DNA from: Buttiauxella sp. B2
GTDB taxonomy: Bacteria > Pseudomonadota > Gammaproteobacteria > Enterobacterales > Enterobacteriaceae
Reading direction: 5' to 3'
NCBI RefSeq assembly: GCF_006376615.1
Contig: NZ_VEXQ01000005.1
Coordinates: 186,001-250,000, forward strand
Length of the DNA stretch: 64,000 bases
This document shows, one piece after another, positions 18,943-30,041 of this stretch. Made by a program: the position numbers and the translations under genes. Position 1 is the first letter of the stretch; the number at the start of each line of letters is the position of its first letter. The notes under the pieces were generated by a model. The model ran no database searches. It was not told where the DNA came from and was given only the letters and a program-made list of their open reading frames with translations.

Positions 18943-21210
18943 TTAAGCAGGTCTCTTCTTAGCTGTGCCAGCAGGTTTTCCGGCTCCAATCGGCGCCACC
19001 TTCGCTACAGCAGCAGATTTCCCGGCAACTTTTGGCGTAGGCTTCGGACCAGCAACAGGTTTGGTGCCAGTTGCTGGTGTTGCACGGCGCTGATGCGTCA
19101 TTGGTGTATGCTTTGTCAGAGCCGGGCGTGCGCCACGGTTGTAACGACGCGCTTCACGCATTTCTTCAATTGTTGGTGAAGGCACCAGGCACTCGCGACG
19201 GCCACCAATCAGGTGCTTTTTACCCATCGCTTCCAGCGCTTCACGAATCAACGGCCAGTTAGCAGGATCGTGATAACGCAATAGCGCTTTATGCAAGCGG
19301 CGCTGGCGGTCACCTTTCGGCACCACAACGTCTTCACTTTTGTAGCTAATCTTACCCAGCGGGTTCTTGCCGGTGTAATACATGGTCGTAGAGTTCGCGA
19401 GCGGTGACGGATAGAAGTTTTGCACCTGATCCAAACGGAAGCGGTTTTTCTTCAGCCACAGCGCCAGATTCACCATATCTTCATCACGCGTACCAGGGTG
19501 TGCGGAGATAAAGTAAGGGATCAGATACTGCTCTTTACCGGCCTGTTTAGAGTAGGTATCAAACAGCTCTTTGAAGCGCTGATAGCTGCCCATTCCCGGC
19601 TTCATCATCTTAGACAGCGGCCCTTCTTCGGTGTGTTCCGGGGCAATCTTCAGATAACCACCGACGTGGTGCGTCGCCAGCTCTTTGATGTAACGCGGGT
19701 CTTCCACAGCAATGTCATAACGCACACCGGAAGCAATAAGGATCTTCTTGATGCCTTTCAGTTCGCGCGCACGACGGTATAAGTTAATCGTCGGCTCATG
19801 GTTAGTATCCATGTGCGGGCAAATGTCCGGGTAGACACAAGACAAACGGCGACAGGTTTGTTCTGCACGCGGTGACTTACAACGCAGCATGTACATGTTA
19901 GCCGTTGGGCCACCAAGATCCGAAACCACACCGGTAAAACCTGGAACGGTATCGCGCATGGCTTCGATTTCGCTGATTATCGAGTCTTCAGAACGGCTCT
20001 GAATAATGCGCCCTTCGTGCTCGGTAATAGAACAGAACGAGCAACCACCGAAACAGCCACGCATGATGTTTACCGAGAAGCGAATCATCTCATAAGCCGG
20101 GATGCGTGCCTTGCCATAGGCAGGGTGTGGAACACGCTTGTAAGGCAGAGCAAACACGCTGTCCATCTCTTCGGTAGACAGTGGGATAGCAGGCGGGTTG
20201 ATCCAGATATAGCGATCGCCGTGTTTTTGCATCAATGCACGAGCACAACCTGGGTTGGTTTCGTGGTGCAAAATACGTGAAGCATGCGCGTACAGAACTT
20301 TGTCGTTTTTTACTTTTTCGAACGACGGCAGCAACACATAGGTTTTTTCCCACGGTTTCATCGGAGCAGGTTTCACCACGATAGCTTTCGCTTCGTCTAC
20401 TGGCTGCTGCGGTTTACCGGTTTCTGCACACGGTAAATCTTCACCGTATGGATGTGGAATCGGGTCGATACGACCAGGCATATCCAGACGCGTAGAATCC
20501 ACGCCAGACCAGCCCGGCATCGCTTCTTTACGCATCATTGCGGTGTTACGCACATCGCTGATTTCATCGATCGGTTCACCAGATGCCAGGCGATGAGCCA
20601 CTTCCACAAGCGGACGTTCACCGTTGCCGAAAATCAGCATGTCGGCCTTGGCATCCACAAGTATTGAGCGACGAACGGTATCAGACCAGTAATCGTAATG
20701 CGCGGTACGGCGCAGACTCGCTTCAATGCCACCCAAAATGACTGGCACATCGCGCCAGGCTTCTTTACAGCGTTGGGTGTACGCAAGAGATGCACGGTCA
20801 GGGCGTTTGCCCGCTACGTTATCCGGCGTGTACGCATCGTCATGACGCAGTTTACGGTCAGCCGTGTAGCGGTTGATCATGGAGTCCATGTTGCCTGCAG
20901 TCACACCGAAAAACAGGTTCGGTTTGCCAAGGCGCATGAAGTCATCTTTCGTGTTCCAGTCCGGTTGGGCAATGATACCCACGCGGAAGCCCTGAGCTTC
21001 CAGCATACGGCCACAGATAGCCATACCAAAACTCGGATGGTCAACGTAGGCATCTCCGGTAACCAGAATGATGTCACAGCTGTCCCAGCCTAACTCGTCC
21101 ATTTCCTTACGTGACATGGGTAAAAATGGTGCCGGGCCAAAACAGGCTGCCCAGTATTGTGGCCACGAAAAGAGTTCGCGATCGGGCTGGATCAAGCTAA
21201 TAGAGCTCAT
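18943..21210 (-). CDS. ygiQ: YgiQ-family radical SAM protein
   Basis: A 755-residue radical SAM protein of the UPF0313/YgiQ family (739 in E. coli), function unknown. It has an N-terminal B12-binding-like region ([19 protein letters not shown]), the iron-sulfur motif CFGGCSFCS near residue 383, and a DUF3362 C-terminal domain. The last 60 residues are a lysine/proline/alanine-rich low-complexity tail, more repetitive than I recall in E. coli. It is the first gene of the 68-min block after the synteny break. Confidence 0.93.
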   Translation of the reverse strand: MSSISLIQPDRELFSWPQYWAACFGPAPFLPMSRKEMDELGWDSCDIILVTGDAYVDHPSFGMAICGRMLEAQGFRVGIIAQPDWNTKDDFMRLGKPNLFFGVTAGNMDSMINRYTADRKLRHDDAYTPDNVAGKRPDRASLAYTQRCKEAWRDVPVILGGIEASLRRTAHYDYWSDTVRRSILVDAKADMLIFGNGERPLVEVAHRLASGEPIDEISDVRNTAMMRKEAMPGWSGVDSTRLDMPGRIDPIPHPYGEDLPCAETGKPQQPVDEAKAIVVKPAPMKPWEKTYVLLPSFEKVKNDKVLYAHASRILHHETNPGCARALMQKHGDRYIWINPPAIPLSTEEMDSVFALPYKRVPHPAYGKARIPAYEMIRFSVNIMRGCFGGCSFCSITEHEGRIIQSRSEDSIISEIEAMRDTVPGFTGVVSDLGGPTANMYMLRCKSPRAEQTCRRLSCVYPDICPHMDTNHEPTINLYRRARELKGIKKILIASGVRYDIAVEDPRYIKELATHHVGGYLKIAPEHTEEGPLSKMMKPGMGSYQRFKELFDTYSKQAGKEQYLIPYFISAHPGTRDEDMVNLALWLKKNRFRLDQVQNFYPSPLANSTTMYYTGKNPLGKISYKSEDVVVPKGDRQRRLHKALLRYHDPANWPLIREALEAMGKKHLIGGRRECLVPSPTIEEMREARRYNRGARPALTKHTPMTHQRRATPATGTKPVAGPKPTPKVAGKSAAVAKVAPIGAGKPAGTAKKRPA

Positions 21211-21343
21211 AATGCTTCCGAAAAAATGAATAAAAATGATTTAAAAATAACCAAAGCCGGCGATTATACGCTGGTATGGGGGAAAAAATGAAGGGTTATT
21301 ACAATGTTAAATTTATACGCCCTTTTATGACAAAAGGGCTATA

Positions 21344-21466
21344 TACCCAAAATAATTCGAATTGCAGGAAGGCGGTGACGCAGTAAATCCCCAGGAGCTT
21401 ACACAAGTAAGTGACTGGGGTGAGCGAGGAAAGCCAACGCACATGCAATTTGAAATATGAAGGGTA
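21344..21466. repeat. ERIC (IRU) element, full length
   Basis: About 123 bp starting ATACCCAAAATAATTCGA and ending in the inverted end GAAATATGAAGGGTA. It contains the hallmark core AATCCCCAGGAGCTTACA and AAGTAAGTGACTGGGGTGAG. It lies between the ygiQ start and the ftsP stop, nearly touching the latter. Confidence 0.93.
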
Positions 21467-21469
21467 AAA

Positions 21470-22882
21470 TTATGGTGCGGGTTGTACCAACAATTGCCCA
21501 ATGGAACCACGGTCTGCCATTTCCAGCGTCTGGCTGGTATAGAGGAAGGGGAAATGCTCCCAGGAAGGTTGGCCGAAATAGACCAGTAACTCAACCTGCC
21601 CATCGACCCAAACCGTGTCTTTCCAGCCTCTGTCTTCACCAAACGGGGATGCGCCGTTAACGTTTTTAATCAGGAAACTCACACCTTCGATATGGAAAGA
21701 TTGCGGCATATCGGAACGCACCGTCCAACGCTCCCAGGTGCCTTGCTGAGTCTGAATATCAATACGTTTCATGTCCCAGAGCTGACCGTTAATGCCAGGA
21801 TCATCGCCAAGCGTAATTTCACGACTACGTGCCGGATTACCATTGATAATCTCGTCCGGTAACAGGCGCATTGGCAGCGTATCAGTCACCAGCGGTAACA
21901 GCCCTGTTGCACGCAACGTTAAGACTAGCGTAGAGACCAGAATGCTCGACGGCTCAAAGAAGCCGCGAATACGATCCATAATGCCTGCAGCTTCACCGCA
22001 GGTGATCGACACTTCTTTCCCATCGCTCATATCAACCAGAATTTCGCGACGCTCACCCGGGGCCAGTGAAAGTTGCTTCACGGAAACCGGAGCTGGGAGA
22101 AAACCCTGATCGCTGGATATCACAGCCATCGCACGACCATCGCTCATTTGCAGTAAATAGCGCCGTGAGTTCGAGGCGTTCAGTAAACGCAAACGCACCC
22201 AGCCGCGAGAGACCTCAACATATGGCCCCTGCACACCATTCACCAAAAGCGTATCACCCACAAATCCGCCGCTACCCGGTTCGACATATTCAGGCGCACC
22301 GAAGTTATCGAGGCGTTTATCCTGGATGATTACCGGGAAATCATCGACACCATAATGGTTCGGGATCGGGAGTGACTTGCTGACTTCATCTTCAATCAGC
22401 CACATACCTGCCAGGCCATTGTAGACCTGCTTTGCAGTACGATTAGGAGTGTTAGCGTGATACCAAAGTGTTGCCGCCTGCTGGCGAATTGGCAGAACTG
22501 GAGCCCAGTCTACGTTTGGCGACATCATACGCGCAGCACCGCCCATAAGGGGGCCTGGGACTTGTAAACCAGCAATCGTCATAGCGATATTTTCTTGTAG
22601 ACGATTACTGTAAATCATCTTCACGTCATCGCCGCTCCATACGCGGATGGTCGGCCCGAGATAACGTCCGTTCAAACCCCAAACCGGAGCCTTAGCACCG
22701 CCGGTAAATGACCAGTGTGCCCGCTGTAACGTAAGGAACAAAGGCTGGCCACGACGAGACTCCAGTAAAGGAGGAACGGGTAAAGGTTGCTGCTGCCCTG
22801 CCGCGTTTGCCCTCAGTGGCACCGAGCCTGCACAAAGTGCGACTCCTGATGCCTGTATAAACTGACGCCGACTGAGTGACAT
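21470..22882 (-). CDS. ftsP: Cell division protein FtsP (SufI)
   Basis: FtsP is a periplasmic multicopper-oxidase-fold protein that stabilises the divisome under stress and lacks the copper ligands. The 470-residue product equals E. coli in length. It begins with a Tat signal (SRRQFIQASG and hydrophobic stretch, cleavage after RANA). Cupredoxin domains follow, with VWGLNGRYLGPTIRVWSGDD near residue 66. It is read from the same strand as plsC and parC. Confidence 0.96.
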   Translation of the reverse strand: MSLSRRQFIQASGVALCAGSVPLRANAAGQQQPLPVPPLLESRRGQPLFLTLQRAHWSFTGGAKAPVWGLNGRYLGPTIRVWSGDDVKMIYSNRLQENIAMTIAGLQVPGPLMGGAARMMSPNVDWAPVLPIRQQAATLWYHANTPNRTAKQVYNGLAGMWLIEDEVSKSLPIPNHYGVDDFPVIIQDKRLDNFGAPEYVEPGSGGFVGDTLLVNGVQGPYVEVSRGWVRLRLLNASNSRRYLLQMSDGRAMAVISSDQGFLPAPVSVKQLSLAPGERREILVDMSDGKEVSITCGEAAGIMDRIRGFFEPSSILVSTLVLTLRATGLLPLVTDTLPMRLLPDEIINGNPARSREITLGDDPGINGQLWDMKRIDIQTQQGTWERWTVRSDMPQSFHIEGVSFLIKNVNGASPFGEDRGWKDTVWVDGQVELLVYFGQPSWEHFPFLYTSQTLEMADRGSIGQLLVQPAP

Positions 22883-22923
22883 AATTACTCCATGGAAAAC
22901 TGACTAACGTGGGGCGGCACAAA

Positions 22924-22983
22924 TAACCGTCATACTTCAAGTTGTGGGGGTGTTGGCTGCAACTCGAATTATTTAAGGTATAC
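22924..22983. repeat. Internally deleted ERIC element
   Basis: Only the two ends of an inverted ERIC remain: ACCGTCATACTTCAAGTTG on the left and TGCAACTCGAATTATTT plus AAGGTATA on the right. The conserved core is missing. It lies between ftsP and plsC. Confidence 0.75.
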
Positions 22984-23000
22984 CGCCAAAATAAAGGCGA

Positions 23001-23756
23001 TCAGCTCGCCTGATTTTTTTCAATTCGACCGGATGCTTCACGCTCCGCGACTTCTTTATCCAGCTCGTCGATTTTTGCCATCATAATTTCGCGGCAATCA
23101 GTGGCGAGTTTGCGCACCTGATCTTTACCGTAATGGCTGATATCAATCGGTGGCAACATTTCAACAATCACTAAACCGTTATTCCAGCGATTCAGTTTAA
23201 TTTTATTACTGGTATTAGAAACACACACCGGAATAATTGGAACACCCGCTGCAATTGCGGCATGGAATGCGCCGGTTTTAAATGGCAGCAGGCCACGGCC
23301 ACGGCTGCGCGTTCCTTCCGGGAACATCCAGACTGAAACATTGCGCTTTTTGATTTGAGCAACGACCTGGGAAATGGTGCTAAGGGCTTTCGCGCGATTA
23401 TCGCGGTCGATAAGCATATTCCCGGTTAGCCAATAGATTTGGCCAAAAAATGGAATCCACAGCAGGCTTTTTTTCCCAACAGTAACTGTCGGTGGCTGCA
23501 CAATACTCGCCGCCGTCACCATGTCGAAATTATTCTGGTGGTTACAGATATAAATCGCCGTCGGATGATTTTCAGCACCTGCCGGTAAACGGGTTTCTAC
23601 TTTTAAACCAAAGACCGGAGCCATACGACCAAAAAGATGGCCAAACGTCGCAACATGGCGCGGGTTACGTGGGCTGAACAGGCAATAAATGCAGCCAAAA
23701 ATGCACACCAGCAGGCAATAAATTATAACGATTATAAAACGTACAATGGATAGCAT
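23001..23756 (-). CDS. plsC: 1-acyl-sn-glycerol-3-phosphate acyltransferase
   Basis: PlsC adds the second acyl chain to lysophosphatidic acid at the inner membrane. I start at ATG 23756, eight bases after GAGG, where the product (251 residues, 245 in E. coli) begins MLSIVRFIIVIIYCLLVCIF; ten further upstream codons in frame are not family-like. It has the NHQNNFD (HX4D) catalytic motif, FPEGTRSRGR (acceptor binding) and VPIIPVCVS. The C-terminus is charged and helical. Confidence 0.96.
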   Translation of the reverse strand: MLSIVRFIIVIIYCLLVCIFGCIYCLFSPRNPRHVATFGHLFGRMAPVFGLKVETRLPAGAENHPTAIYICNHQNNFDMVTAASIVQPPTVTVGKKSLLWIPFFGQIYWLTGNMLIDRDNRAKALSTISQVVAQIKKRNVSVWMFPEGTRSRGRGLLPFKTGAFHAAIAAGVPIIPVCVSNTSNKIKLNRWNNGLVIVEMLPPIDISHYGKDQVRKLATDCREIMMAKIDELDKEVAEREASGRIEKNQAS

Positions 23757-23817
23757 AACAACCTCAAAAACCAAAACCGCTGACAAGTATGACTTGCTTT
23801 AGCGTAAAACACACCGT

Positions 23818-23841
23818 TCTGGCGGCATTACCGCCGCCAGA
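23818..23841 (-). terminator. Hairpin after parC
   Basis: TCTGGCGGC and GCCGCCAGA pair around six bases, six bases after the parC stop. There is no long U-run, so termination may be partial and leave some readthrough to plsC. Confidence 0.55.
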
Positions 23842-23847
23842 TTTCGA

Positions 23848-26118
23848 TTACTCTTCGCTGTCACCCGCGCTGGCACGAAGTGGTGAATCCACTTCAACAC
23901 GATCAATACGTTGTAGGCCACGCATCAATGTGCCGCGACGACCGCGCTCACCCGTTATTTTCTGAAGCTCTTCAGGACGGAGTTTAATTTTACGTTTGCC
24001 GACGTGCAAAGTGACGGTGCTTTGTGGTGGTAACACAAACAGATGTGCCAGTTTGTCTTCACCTTTTGCCGCTTCCGCAGAAGGAATAGAGATAATTTTA
24101 TTCCCCTTCCCTTTTGAAAGCTGCGGCAAATCACCCACTGGGAACATCAACATGCGGCCGGCAGCGGTTATAGCCAGTAGCATGTCATCAACACTTGAGA
24201 TCTCCATCGGCGGCATCACTTTCGCGTTTTCCGGCAATGAGATAAGCGTTTTACCCGCACGGTTACGCGCGACTAAATCGTTAAAGGTACAAACGAAACC
24301 GTAACCTGCGTCAGATGCCATCAGCAGTTTCTGGTCATCTGGCGCCATTAAAACGTGCTCAACAACTGCACCCGGCGGTGGCGTCAGTTTACCGGTCAAC
24401 GGCTCACCTTGACCACGCGCAGAAGGCAGCGTAATTGGGTCAAGTGCGTAACTGCGTCCGGTGGAGTCGATAAATGCGACAGGCTGATTGCTCTTACCTT
24501 TAGCGCAACCCAGGAAACTGTCGCCCGCTTTGTAGTTAAGTCCTTGCGCATCGATATCATGGCCTTTGGCGCTACGCACCCAGCCCATTTGCGATAGCAC
24601 AATGGTAACCGGCTCAGATGGAGTCATATCATGCTCGCTCATGGCTTTCGCTTCGCCACGTTCACGCAGAGGTGAACGACGATCGTCGCCATAAGCATCG
24701 GAGTCAGCCTGCAACTCTTTCTTCAACAAGGTATTCATTTTGCGTTCGGACGCCAGAATGCCCTGCAATTGGTCACGTTCTTTTTCCAGCTCACCTTGCT
24801 CGCCGCGAATCTTCACTTCTTCGAGTTTCGCGAGATGGCGCAATTTCAGCTCGAGGATAGACTCAGCCTGGGTTTCGCTTAATTCGAAGCGCGACATCAG
24901 CACCGGCTTCGGCTCATCCTCGGTACGAATGATATGAATCACTTCGTCGATATTGAGGAACGCCACCAGCAAACCTTCGAGGATATGCAGACGTTTGAGT
25001 ACTTTTTCGAGACGATAGCTCAGGCGACGGCGTACCGTTTCACGACGATAAACCAGCCATTCAGTCAGGATTTCCAGCAGATTTTTCACTGATGGGCGGT
25101 GGTCCAGGCCGATCATATTGAGGTTCACACGGTAACTTTTCTCAAGATCGGTGGTGGCAAACAGGTGGTTCATGACCTGTTCTACGTCGATACGATTAGA
25201 ACGTGGAACAATCACCAGACGCGTCGGGTTTTCGTGGTTCGACTCATCGCGCAAATCCTCAACCATCGGCAGCTTTTTAGCGCGCATTTGGTTAGCTATT
25301 TGCTCAAGAACACGCGCACCAGAAACCTGATGCGGCAACGCAGTAATGACCACATCGCCATCTTCTTTTTTCCACACTGCGCGCATGCGCACAGATCCAC
25401 GGCCGTTCTGGTAGATTTTACGAATCTCATCACGCGGGGTGATGATTTCAGCTTCCGTTGGATAGTCCGGCCCCTGAACAATATCAAGCAGTTCATCGAG
25501 CGTGGTTTTCGGATGGTCAATTAAGGTGATGGCCGCTTTCGCCACTTCCCGCAAGTTATGCGGCGGAATGTCGGTTGCCATACCCACGGCAATGCCGGTA
25601 GTACCGTTGAGCAAAATATTCGGCAAACGCGCAGGCAGCATTTTCGGCTCCTGCATGGTGCCGTCAAAGTTAGGCACGTAATCAACCGTCCCTTGCCCTA
25701 ACTCACCCAGCAAGACTTCCGCATATTTCGACAGGCGCGATTCGGTATAACGCATCGCGGCGAAGGATTTCGGATCATCCGGCGCACCCCAGTTCCCCTG
25801 CCCATCAACCAGCGGGTAACGATAAGAGAATGGCTGCGCCATCAACACCATGGCTTCATAGCAGGCGCTGTCGCCGTGCGGATGATATTTACCCAGCACA
25901 TCACCCACCGTACGGGCTGATTTTTTGAATTTAGCGCTGGCGCTTAATCCCAACTCCGACATCGCATAGACGATACGGCGTTGTACGGGCTTTAAACCAT
26001 CGCCAATGAACGGCAGTGCGCGGTCCATAATGACGTACATGGAATAGTTGAGATACGCATTTTCCGTGAATTCGTGCAGCGCAAGGCGTTCTGCACCATC
26101 ATGAGTTAAATCACTCAT
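23848..26118 (-). CDS. parC: Topoisomerase IV subunit A
   Basis: ParC with ParE unlinks daughter chromosomes. The 756-residue product is four residues longer than E. coli at the N-terminus. The catalytic tyrosine lies in [10 protein letters not shown] (residue 124). The quinolone-determining region [12 protein letters not shown] keeps Ser and Glu at the positions equal to E. coli 80 and 84, so it is wild type. In E. coli ygiS, mqsA, mqsR and ygiV lie between parC and ygiW; here ygiW follows directly. Confidence 0.98.
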   Translation of the reverse strand: MSDLTHDGAERLALHEFTENAYLNYSMYVIMDRALPFIGDGLKPVQRRIVYAMSELGLSASAKFKKSARTVGDVLGKYHPHGDSACYEAMVLMAQPFSYRYPLVDGQGNWGAPDDPKSFAAMRYTESRLSKYAEVLLGELGQGTVDYVPNFDGTMQEPKMLPARLPNILLNGTTGIAVGMATDIPPHNLREVAKAAITLIDHPKTTLDELLDIVQGPDYPTEAEIITPRDEIRKIYQNGRGSVRMRAVWKKEDGDVVITALPHQVSGARVLEQIANQMRAKKLPMVEDLRDESNHENPTRLVIVPRSNRIDVEQVMNHLFATTDLEKSYRVNLNMIGLDHRPSVKNLLEILTEWLVYRRETVRRRLSYRLEKVLKRLHILEGLLVAFLNIDEVIHIIRTEDEPKPVLMSRFELSETQAESILELKLRHLAKLEEVKIRGEQGELEKERDQLQGILASERKMNTLLKKELQADSDAYGDDRRSPLRERGEAKAMSEHDMTPSEPVTIVLSQMGWVRSAKGHDIDAQGLNYKAGDSFLGCAKGKSNQPVAFIDSTGRSYALDPITLPSARGQGEPLTGKLTPPPGAVVEHVLMAPDDQKLLMASDAGYGFVCTFNDLVARNRAGKTLISLPENAKVMPPMEISSVDDMLLAITAAGRMLMFPVGDLPQLSKGKGNKIISIPSAEAAKGEDKLAHLFVLPPQSTVTLHVGKRKIKLRPEELQKITGERGRRGTLMRGLQRIDRVEVDSPLRASAGDSEE

Positions 26119-26245
26119 TAATTATTCATCCTCAAACTGACGAGCCGAATGTGGCCACAAACGGCGTAATTGCCGCCGATAGTACCTTATCTGACAGTCG
26201 TAGTCACAGAGGAGTGAGTATCTTTAGGAAAGTGAAGAAGGAAGA

Positions 26246-26270
26246 AATGAGCCGCTATTTGCGGCTCATT
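26246..26270 (-). terminator. ygiW terminator
   Basis: AATGAGCCGC and GCGGCTCATT form a 10-bp stem with a five-base loop, followed on the minus strand by a T-rich tail. It lies nine bases after the ygiW stop. Confidence 0.85.
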
Positions 26271-26278
26271 TTGGGGAG

Positions 26279-26680
26279 TTATTTTACTTTAGTAATTTGT
26301 TTTACATCGATTTCAGCAGAGTTCCAGTCTTTGTCGACTTTCCCTTGAATTTCGACGGTATCTTGCGGAGTAATGGTCTGCCCATTCCAACGTTTTTGGT
26401 CAATTTCCACATTGATGGTGCCTGAAGCGTCACGGAAGATGTAGTTATCACCACCAATACGTTGCTCAATTTTACCGCGCAAGGTCACATAGGTATTATC
26501 AGATAAAGATTTCGCCTGTGCCGCAGTGGTGTTGCTACCGCTTGGGCCAACAAAACCACCCGTGGTTTGCGTGGTTTGTGCAGCTGGCGCATTAGGATCC
26601 GAGAATCCACCTTGTTGTGCAGCGATTGCAGGTGCTGCGGTAATAGCGAGAATAGTCAGAATAGCGGCTATTTTTTTCAT
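26279..26680 (-). CDS. ygiW: YgiW/VisP family periplasmic OB-fold protein
   Basis: 133 residues with a Sec signal peptide (MKKIAAILTILAITAAPAIA) and a bacterial OB-fold (BOF) domain from about residue 55 (NTYVTLRGKIEQRIGGDNYI). Members are periplasmic stress proteins; Salmonella VisP binds peptidoglycan and modulates lipid A modification. It is divergent from qseB, as in E. coli, so the 197-bp intergenic stretch carries both promoters. Confidence 0.94.
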   Translation of the reverse strand: MKKIAAILTILAITAAPAIAAQQGGFSDPNAPAAQTTQTTGGFVGPSGSNTTAAQAKSLSDNTYVTLRGKIEQRIGGDNYIFRDASGTINVEIDQKRWNGQTITPQDTVEIQGKVDKDWNSAEIDVKQITKVK

Positions 26681-26877
26681 TGTTAATTTTCCCTATATGA
26701 ATGAATGTTTTCTGTGTGCTATTTAACGCTGTAGATCTTAACGCGATCTTAATTTTTCCGGACAAATACGATTTTTTTAATAAATTGCGGCCATCTCCGA
26801 AGCATCGTGTTTTTCCTCTGTACACGCCGAATCAAACGTTATTAACTTCCGATAAATGGACATTAAAGGGCAGCACC

Positions 26878-27537
26878 ATGCGCGTATTACTCATTGAAGA
26901 CGATAAGCTCATTGGTGACGGACTAAAAGCTGGGCTGACTAAAATGGGCTTTACCGTCGACTGGTTTACCGATGGCCTTCAAGGCCAGTCGGCGCTGAGC
27001 ATGGCACCCTATGACGCGGCGGTACTGGATTTAAGCCTGCCGGGAATCGACGGGCTGGATATCCTAAAAACCTGGCGTCGTAGTGGCCGTACCGAACCGG
27101 TATTGATTCTAACCGCGCGTGACACACTTGAACAACGAGTGGAAGGATTACAGCTCGGTGCCGATGACTACTTATGTAAACCTTTTGCGTTAATAGAAGT
27201 TGCCACTCGGCTTCAGGTTTTAATTCGCCGTAACCATGGGCAGGTTCAATCGACCCTCAAACACGCAGGGGTCGAACTTGATCCAATTAAATTAACGGTC
27301 ACCCTAAGCGGCGAACCGTTGCAGTTAACACCCAAAGAATTTGCCTTGCTGGAATTATTTATGCGTAACGCAGGACGCGTATTACCGCGCACGCTTATTG
27401 AAGAGAAGCTCTATAACTGGGATAACGATATTTCCAGAAATGCTCTGGAAGTTCATATCCACCATTTACGTCGAAAACTCGGCAGCGGGTTTATTCGCAC
27501 GGTGCACGGTATTGGCTATACGTTGGGTGAAGAATGA
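26878..27537 (+). CDS. qseB: Response regulator QseB
   Basis: OmpR/PhoB-type regulator of the QseBC two-component system, linked to flagellar and virulence genes. I start at ATG 26878, where the 219 residues match E. coli in length, although the frame is open upstream. The receiver has the acidic pair in LLIEDD, the phospho-acceptor in [10 protein letters not shown] near residue 51 and the conserved Lys in YLCKPF. The winged helix ends [20 protein letters not shown]. It overlaps qseC by four bases. Confidence 0.96.
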   Translation: MRVLLIEDDKLIGDGLKAGLTKMGFTVDWFTDGLQGQSALSMAPYDAAVLDLSLPGIDGLDILKTWRRSGRTEPVLILTARDTLEQRVEGLQLGADDYLCKPFALIEVATRLQVLIRRNHGQVQSTLKHAGVELDPIKLTVTLSGEPLQLTPKEFALLELFMRNAGRVLPRTLIEEKLYNWDNDISRNALEVHIHHLRRKLGSGFIRTVHGIGYTLGEE

Positions 27538-28889
27538 TCAAAACGCTACCCCAAAGTTTACGCGCCAGGCTTATTGCTGGGTTTATTTTACTGACGCTCG
27601 CAGCATGGATTGGCGCAAGCATCGCCGCCTGGCATCAAACCAGTAAAAGTCTCAACAAACTATTTGATACCCAACAAGTGCTGTTTGCCAAACGCCTGAG
27701 TGCGTTAGAGCTTGATGGCGTGCAAAGTGGTACACAGTTGCCGCGAACCAAAAGCCTGATCTCGCATTATCGCGGTAAACAAGATGACGACACTCTGGCC
27801 TTCGCTATTTACAGCAACCAAGGGCAATTGCTGCTCAACGATGGCGATAACGGCACGCACCTGACTTACCGCTATCAGCGCGACGGATTTGTGGATGGCA
27901 AAGTGATGGGCGATGACGATTTGTGGCGGATGGTGTGGGTTACCACGCCAGATGGAAAATACCGCATCGTTGTCGGCCAGGAATGGGAGTACCGTGAGGA
28001 TTTGGCGCTGGATATTGTTTTGTCGCAGCTCACACCATGGTTGGTCACCCTACCGCTAATTCTGCTGATGCTAGTGTGGTTAGTCAGCCGTGCGCTCGCA
28101 CCACTCCATAAACTGGCGTATCAATTACGCAACCGCAAACCTGACGACACAAGTGAACTACCGACACAAACGTTACCGCAAGAAGTGCGCCCATTGGTGG
28201 TTGCGCTTAACCAGCTATTCACCCGAACCGGGGAATTTATGCAGCGTGAGCGGCGTTTTACCTCTGATGCAGCGCACGAATTACGCAGCCCGCTTGCTGC
28301 GTTAAAAATACAAGCTGAAGTCGCACAACTGGCGCAAAACGACGAACCAGTACAAAATCATGCACTCAATAACCTAAGTGTCGGAATCGATCGTGCGACA
28401 CGCCTGGTTGATCAGCTACTGACTATATCGCGCCTGGATACTTTAGCGGGTCTGGACGATGTGCAAGAGGTGGCCTTCCAACCATTACTGCAAAATGCAG
28501 TGATGGATATCTACCACGAGGCACAGCGCGAAGGTATTGATATTCGACTAGATATCCAGGACACGAGTGTTAAACGCCAGGGGCAACCGTTATTGCTGAG
28601 TTTAATGGTCAGAAACGTGCTGGATAATGCCGTGCGTTACAGTCCTCGCGGCAGCGTGGTGGATGTCGTTTTGCAAAGCCACGAAATAACGATTACCGAT
28701 AACGGCCCCGGAGTCAGCCCAGAGTTTTTAACTTCACTTGGGGAGCGCTTCTTCCGCCCGCCTGGGCAGGAAAAAACCGGCAGTGGTCTGGGGTTATCCA
28801 TTGTTCGGCGCATTGCCACTTTGCACGGTATGCAGACGCTATTTTTGAACACCACCAGCGGGGGATTCCAGGTGCGGATACGCTGGTAA
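27534..28889 (+). CDS. qseC: Sensor histidine kinase QseC
   Basis: Inner-membrane kinase partner of QseB, 451 residues. Two membrane segments (residues 12-33 and about 160-180) flank a periplasmic sensor domain of about 125 residues. The H-box is [19 protein letters not shown] and the ATP-binding domain has [21 protein letters not shown] and GSGLGLSIV. The start overlaps the qseB stop (ATGA), typical of this operon. Confidence 0.95.
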   Translation: MIKTLPQSLRARLIAGFILLTLAAWIGASIAAWHQTSKSLNKLFDTQQVLFAKRLSALELDGVQSGTQLPRTKSLISHYRGKQDDDTLAFAIYSNQGQLLLNDGDNGTHLTYRYQRDGFVDGKVMGDDDLWRMVWVTTPDGKYRIVVGQEWEYREDLALDIVLSQLTPWLVTLPLILLMLVWLVSRALAPLHKLAYQLRNRKPDDTSELPTQTLPQEVRPLVVALNQLFTRTGEFMQRERRFTSDAAHELRSPLAALKIQAEVAQLAQNDEPVQNHALNNLSVGIDRATRLVDQLLTISRLDTLAGLDDVQEVAFQPLLQNAVMDIYHEAQREGIDIRLDIQDTSVKRQGQPLLLSLMVRNVLDNAVRYSPRGSVVDVVLQSHEITITDNGPGVSPEFLTSLGERFFRPPGQEKTGSGLGLSIVRRIATLHGMQTLFLNTTSGGFQVRIRW

Positions 28890-28955
28890 AAACACACTCT
28901 ATCATCGGATTATTGCGTTTTTAGCAAAAGTCTTTACCCGTTTGCGGCATTTTAC

Positions 28956-28971
28956 TGTGACACACATCACG
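28956..28971 (+). promoter_or_regulatory. CRP-like site upstream of mdaB
   Basis: TGTGACACACATCACG matches the CRP palindrome in nine of ten positions. It lies 40 bp upstream of the mdaB start, in the qseC-mdaB gap. That is close to the start codon, so repression or a very short leader would have to be assumed. Confidence 0.45.
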
Positions 28972-29010
28972 TTAAACTCCGTTTCAAACGCAATGATTCG
29001 AGGACTAACG

Positions 29011-29592
29011 ATGAGCAACATCTTGATTATTAACGGTGCGAAAAAATTCGCCCATTCTAACGGCCAACTTAACGACACCCTGACTGACGTCGCGGAAAGC
29101 TTTTTGCGAGACCTCGGGCATGATGTTCAGGTCACTCGTACCGACAGCGAGTACGACGTAAAAGAAGAAGTCGAAAAATATCTGTGGGCCGATACTGTCA
29201 TTTATCAAATGCCGGGCTGGTGGATGGGTGCACCGTGGACCATGAAAAAATACATTGATGATGTGTTCACTGAAGGCCATGGTTCACTGTATGCCAGCGA
29301 TGGCCGTACCCGTTCTGACGCTGAGAAAAAATACGGTTCCGGCGGTCTTATCCAGGGTAAAACCTATATGCTTTCTCTGACCTGGAATGCTCCGCTGCAA
29401 GCTTTTGAGGACAAAGAGCAGTTCTTCCACGGCGTGGGGGTTGACGGTGTTTATCTGGCTTTCCACAAAGCCAACCAGTTCCTGGGTATGGAAGGTCTGC
29501 CGACGTTTATCGCAAATGATGTGATGAAAGTACCTGATGTTCCGCGTTTTATCGCAGAATACCGCGAGCATCTCGGCAAAATTTTTGCTTAA
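29011..29592 (+). CDS. mdaB: NADPH:quinone reductase MdaB
   Basis: A flavodoxin-like FAD enzyme that reduces quinones by two electrons. The chosen ATG at 29011, after GAGG, gives 193 residues, as in E. coli, beginning MSNILIINGAKKFAHSNGQL; an in-frame upstream extension is not family-like. MPGWWMGAPWTMKKYIDDVF is the flavin-side motif. The quinol oxidase partner gene ygiN follows 30 bp later. Confidence 0.96.
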   Translation: MSNILIINGAKKFAHSNGQLNDTLTDVAESFLRDLGHDVQVTRTDSEYDVKEEVEKYLWADTVIYQMPGWWMGAPWTMKKYIDDVFTEGHGSLYASDGRTRSDAEKKYGSGGLIQGKTYMLSLTWNAPLQAFEDKEQFFHGVGVDGVYLAFHKANQFLGMEGLPTFIANDVMKVPDVPRFIAEYREHLGKIFA

Positions 29593-29622
29593 CTGTTGGT
29601 CTGCTTACTAAAGGAGTTAGCC

Positions 29623-29940
29623 ATGCTGACCGTAATTGCTGAAATTCGTACTCGTCCAGGTGCCCATCACCGCCAGGCGGTTTTAGACGCCTTCGCAAAA
29701 ATTATTCCTACCGTGCTGCAAGAAGAAGGCTGCCATGGTTATGCGCCTCTGATCGATCATAACGCGCAAGTCGCATTCCAGACAGCCTCTCCTGATTCCG
29801 TATTTATGCTGGAAAAATGGGAGAGCGTTGCTCACCTGGAAGCTCATCTGCAAACGCAGCATATGAAAGATCACAGTGCTGCGGTAAAAGACGATGTGCT
29901 GGATATTCATATCCATATTCTGGAAGAAGCAATTAAGTAA
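29623..29940 (+). CDS. ygiN: Quinol monooxygenase YgiN
   Basis: A 105-residue ABM-fold (antibiotic biosynthesis monooxygenase) protein that oxidises menadiol, closing a quinone cycle with MdaB. I start at ATG 29623, seven bases after AAGGAG, rather than nine codons upstream. LEKWESVAHLEAHLQTQHMK near residue 65 is the family signature. An intrinsic terminator follows. Confidence 0.94.
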   Translation: MLTVIAEIRTRPGAHHRQAVLDAFAKIIPTVLQEEGCHGYAPLIDHNAQVAFQTASPDSVFMLEKWESVAHLEAHLQTQHMKDHSAAVKDDVLDIHIHILEEAIK

Positions 29941-29958
29941 TTTGCTCGACCCAAAAAT

Positions 29959-29993
29959 AAAGGGAGCGGTGTTTGCACCGGCTCCCTTTTTTA
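29959..29993. terminator. Terminator between ygiN and nanA
   Basis: AGGGAGCGGTG and CACCGGCTCCCT pair with one bulge around TTTG, followed by a run of T on the plus strand and preceded by an A-rich stretch that serves the minus strand. It can close both convergent transcripts. Confidence 0.88.
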
Positions 29994-30041
29994 TTCGAAC
30001 CAATCTGAGTCAAATATATTTGTTGTTAGAATGCAGTGCGG

